NCBI GenBank assembly: GCA_949357655.1 | Contig: CASHTG010000001.1 | Coordinates: forward strand, 3,472,001 to 3,536,000 | Length of the DNA: 64,000 nucleotides | Reading direction: 5' to 3' | From: Parascedosporium putredinis | Lineage: Eukaryota; Ascomycota; Sordariomycetes; Microascales; Microascaceae | Part shown: positions 61,400 to 64,000 of the stretch, one piece after another | How positions within the stretch are numbered: the first letter of the stretch is position 1 | Layout: the number at the start of each line of letters is the position of its first letter | Position numbers and translations under genes: made by a program | Notes under the pieces: generated by a model | Told to the model about the DNA's origin: nothing | The model's database searches: none | The model's input: only the letters and a program-made list of their open reading frames with translations

Positions 61400-62250
61400 T
61401 CATTCCTTTTCCTGGATATCTAACGCCTGCCTCAGAATGGCCTCGCTCGCCCTCCACCACCTAGCCCTCTCCTCAAGATCATCCTCGACGCCCCCAAAGC
61501 GTTCTCTTTCCTCCTCTTGGCCTCTTTGGCGGCCGTCGTGCTCGTTTGGCGTTTAGCCTCAAGAGTCTGAACCTCGGCTTCGAGACGCTCCAGTTCCTTA
61601 TTTTTCGTGGAAGCTGAGCGCGTAGCTGCTCCAACTCTCGATCTAGCTGAGACATCTCTGCTTTTCGCTCTTCCACCAGTTCGAGGGTCCGGCTGAGAGG
61701 CAAGGACAGGTTCGGGTCTTGGCCAGGGGTACGTAGGGCGCCCAGCTCGGCAATCTTGGCTTCAAGCTCGTCAATCTTTCCCGGAAGCTCCCTTAGCTGG
61801 ATCGTTTGCGCCGAGACGATTTCGTACTTTTTGCTGAGGTCTTTTCCTTTTCGCTCCAGCTCCGCCACCATTTCTGTCATTTCTATCTTCATATCCTTGA
61901 GGGCCTTCTTCGCGCGGAGGTTCTCCTTTTCGAGAGCGAGGTTCTCCTGGGGGTGACGATGAGGGTGGCTCGCCCACGATGGCGCGGATAAACTTTTCTT
62001 TGGTGACTTGCTCGACATAACTAAAGCGCAACTTGGAGAATAGTTCGCGGTAGTGCTCGAGGTCGTCCTCGAGGGAAGCCGGGGTCGTGGCCTCGGTTAG
62101 CGAGGACGAAGAGGCATCTGAAGAGCGTGTTCGCGGGTCGTCGGCATTTTGTCCTCCTTTCGGAATGAGCTCGGAGAGCGTGATTATGGAGAGCGGGGTG
62201 GACTGGAGCTCCTCGAGGGCGGCGAGGACTTTGTCGACTTCGCTTGCCAT
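61400..62250 (-). CDS. Kinetochore protein, Sos7-like coiled-coil
   Basis: Probable kinetochore subunit of the Spc7/KNL1-associated coiled-coil type (Sos7, related to Kre28 and Zwint). The start at 62250 gives MASEVDKVLAALEELQSTPLS. The signature LRFSYVEQVTKEKFIRAIVG lies near residue 80. A long coiled coil follows: ENLALEKENLRAKKALKDM, ELERKGKDLSKKYEI, LPLSRTLELVEERKAEM and KNKELERLEAEVQTLEAKR. It ends WWRASEAILRQALDIQEKE, stop at 61400. About 283 codons, near the family's usual size. Three one-base losses: near 61965, 61605 and 61490. No intron seen. It is transcribed away from the neighbouring splicing-factor gene. Family assignment rests on the VTKEKFIRAIVG block and the coiled-coil layout. 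Confidence 0.72.
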
Positions 62251-62938
62251 GATGGCACCAAAAGGTAAGCGGGGGTACGGGAATGGTGTCGAGACCGGAG
62301 GGGGCAGCGAGCGCGTAGTCCCGCCGGCAGATGGCTGAATTGTTGGGTTGCGTTTTGCGGAGTGTTGAAAGATTCTTTCGTAGAGAAGAGATCCTCCCAA
62401 AAAAAAAAAAAAAGAAATATAGAAAGAAGGGCGATGAGACGACTGGGACCTGACTGGAAATTGCGGGGGTTCAATACTCGTCGAAGTGGTGGGATTTATT
62501 TACTTTCATCCGAAAACGGAAAGATGCGCTGTCCCGCGTGTTATCAGATTGTTATCGGAGCGGTGTGAACCGGCAGAAATGGGGATAATGTCCGCCACCA
62601 CACTGAAGAACGACCTTTGGCTGCGGCTCATGTCCTGCATGGAGAAGACCCTGGATCCATCGCTGCAGGGTTTCTCCGTTCCTCACATCCTCACATCCCT
62701 TTCCTCTCCCCGTCATATCAACACCCTTCCCTTCCTCCGTAGACGCGCTCTGCTTGGGATGTGTCGCTGCTGCCTTATAGGTTGACTGGCTATGTTTCCT
62801 CTAGTGTTTTTCCCCCAAGAGTTCTTTTGACTTGCTTCTGCCACACCATCTTTTTTAATACTCCCACTCACATTGGCAATCCTTCTCGCAACTTCTCCCA
62901 CCTCCCATCGCAACGATACGCCAAAGCTCTTCCACCAT
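62251..62938. promoter_or_regulatory. Divergent promoter region
   Basis: 688 bases between the starts of the Sos7-like gene (-) and the splicing-factor gene (+). It includes a 14-base A tract at about 62400 and pyrimidine-rich sequence just before 62939. Both genes must be driven from here; no specific factor site is evident. Confidence 0.5.
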
Positions 62939-64000
62939 GCCGAAACCGACCGAAAATGACAAGCTCATTACCGACGATTATGTCGCTGGCCTACTAGCGA
63001 AAGAAGCACAGGACTGCTCCTTGAAGTTTTCGACAATGGGGATGGACGCTTACAAGTCAACAAGGAAGTAAGCAGAAAACCCGTCGCCTTGGACGGCGAA
63101 TTGCCATGAGTAGCAGAGGTTGATCAACGTGTCTCTCTTAGACCGGCAAACTTGCCTAAGCCAAACACTCGCTTCCTCCGAAATATTATCAAGGACACCA
63201 ATAGCCATAATGCCGCTCTGATCGCGAAAGAGGCTGCCGAATCCCAGGCCCGCCTTGAGCAGCTCGAGAACCAAGACGAGCAGCGCAGGCAGGATCGCAG
63301 AGACAAGTCAGGCAAGTCAGGCGACATACGAAGACGCCAGATTGGAGACATCAACGCCATTCTTCTCGACAAGAAGTCTAAACGTAGCAATGATGGCCCG
63401 TTACCTGCGTCGAAGCGCGCAAGGGAGACTTCTTCACAGGTTTCGCAACGCGAGCTGTCTGACAGTGAGCGACGAGAGAAGGTTAAAGGCAGAGATCGAG
63501 GTAGGAGAGACGATGATAGGCGGAGGGATGGTAACACAGATTACGAGAGACGAGATGCGGATCGGCGAAGTTCGCGGCGGCAAGAGACAGAGCGCAGTTC
63601 ACATCGGAGCAAGAGGAGGAGAGAAGATTACAGCGAGGGAGATGAAGGCGGTGAGACTAAGGACCGACGCCCTTCGAGAAAGCATCGCTCGCCTGAACGA
63701 CGACGGTCAAGATCCCCATCGCGCCGGGAACGGGAGCGGGACCGGGACCGAGATCGGAAACGTCGGGAACGATCAACTTCAAGGAACAGGCTCTCGGGCT
63801 CGAGAACCCGCCGAGATCCTGATCGGCATCGTGAAAGGAACAAGGAAAGGCACGAGAAACACTCGGATTCGGAGCGCCGAAAGGGCAAGGAGAAATCACC
63901 CCGACGGCGAGAGGAGCGAGACGACGCTAGCGAATCATCGGACCCACTGGACGACTTTATTGGCCCTGCCCCACCCCCAAGATACCAGTCCAGAGGAGAG
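62939..64000 (+). CDS. RS-rich pre-mRNA splicing factor, Prp38B-like (3' end beyond window)
   Basis: Nuclear protein probably linked to pre-mRNA splicing. Exon 1 (62939-63067) reads MPKPTENDKLITDDYVAGLLAKEAQD, and intron 63068-63141 (GTAAGC...TTAG) joins to PANLPKPNTRFLRNIIKDTNSHN. Conserved features are the LLAKEA and PNTRFLRNII blocks and GDIRRRQIGDINAILL, followed by a long Arg/Ser/Asp/Glu-rich region with RSRSPSRRERERDRDRDRK. The frame stays open through base 64000 (DDFIGPAPPPRYQSRG), so the C-terminus is missing. No frame correction is needed. The name Prp38B is how fungal annotations usually label such proteins; direct spliceosome membership is inferred. Confidence 0.75.

Noticed and set aside
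1..64000. RIP (C-to-T repeat mutation) as cause of the broken genes
   Set aside because: The lesions are base losses in homopolymers, not clustered C-to-T changes, and the genes are single-copy in the window.
1..64000. Mobile elements, CRISPR arrays or viral sequence
   Set aside because: No transposase, reverse transcriptase, integrase, spaced repeat array or viral-type protein was recognised; this is eukaryotic nuclear DNA.

Overview
The window is nuclear DNA of a filamentous ascomycete (Pezizomycotina), most likely a Sordariomycete. The evidence is short spliceosomal introns (about 70-120 nt, GTAAGT-like donors, CTAAC-like branch sites, YAG acceptors), pyrimidine-rich promoters, long intergenic gaps, an ascomycete laccase ending in Asp-Ser-Gly-Leu, and orthologues of REV3, ApsA/Num1 and a Sos7-type kinetochore protein. 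The class-level placement is an inference; no rRNA or other marker gene is present.

Layout. 1-6.6 kb is a secretory/secondary-metabolism stretch: the 3' part of a chitin/polysaccharide deacetylase (+), a class I sesquiterpene cyclase resembling aristolochene synthase (+), and a secreted GH16 glucanase-like enzyme (-). 6.6-15 kb holds no gene I can support. 15-24 kb carries three secreted or cell-surface genes, all +: a laccase, a Mid2-like Ser/Thr-rich single-pass membrane protein, and a small secreted cysteine-containing protein. 27-42 kb contains two large + strand housekeeping-type genes: a long coiled-coil protein I cannot name, and REV3, the catalytic subunit of DNA polymerase zeta. Tail-to-tail with REV3 is the cortical anchor ApsA/Num1 (-, 42.5-48.6 kb), with a Mcp5-type PH domain and an array of degenerate 20-residue repeats. 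53-64 kb holds a thioredoxin-fold protein (-), a Hol1-like MFS transporter (+), a Sos7-like kinetochore protein (-), and head-to-head with it the 5' part of an RS-rich, Prp38B-like splicing factor (+) that runs off the window.

The most striking feature of the window as a whole is that almost every recognisable gene needs reading-frame corrections. There are roughly 50 inferred sites, nearly all fitting loss of a single base (occasionally two), usually in a short run of identical bases. Conserved protein sequence resumes immediately in the new frame each time, in unrelated and partly essential genes on both strands. This fits systematic deletion error in the assembly better than pseudogenes. 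Coordinates below therefore give whole gene extents, and the frame breaks are listed per gene.

Functionally the window mixes cell-wall and extracellular enzymes (deacetylase, GH16, laccase, surface sensor, secreted protein) with genome maintenance and cell-division genes (REV3, Sos7, Num1). I see no multi-gene biosynthetic cluster around the terpene cyclase and no clearly novel defence or mobile system.
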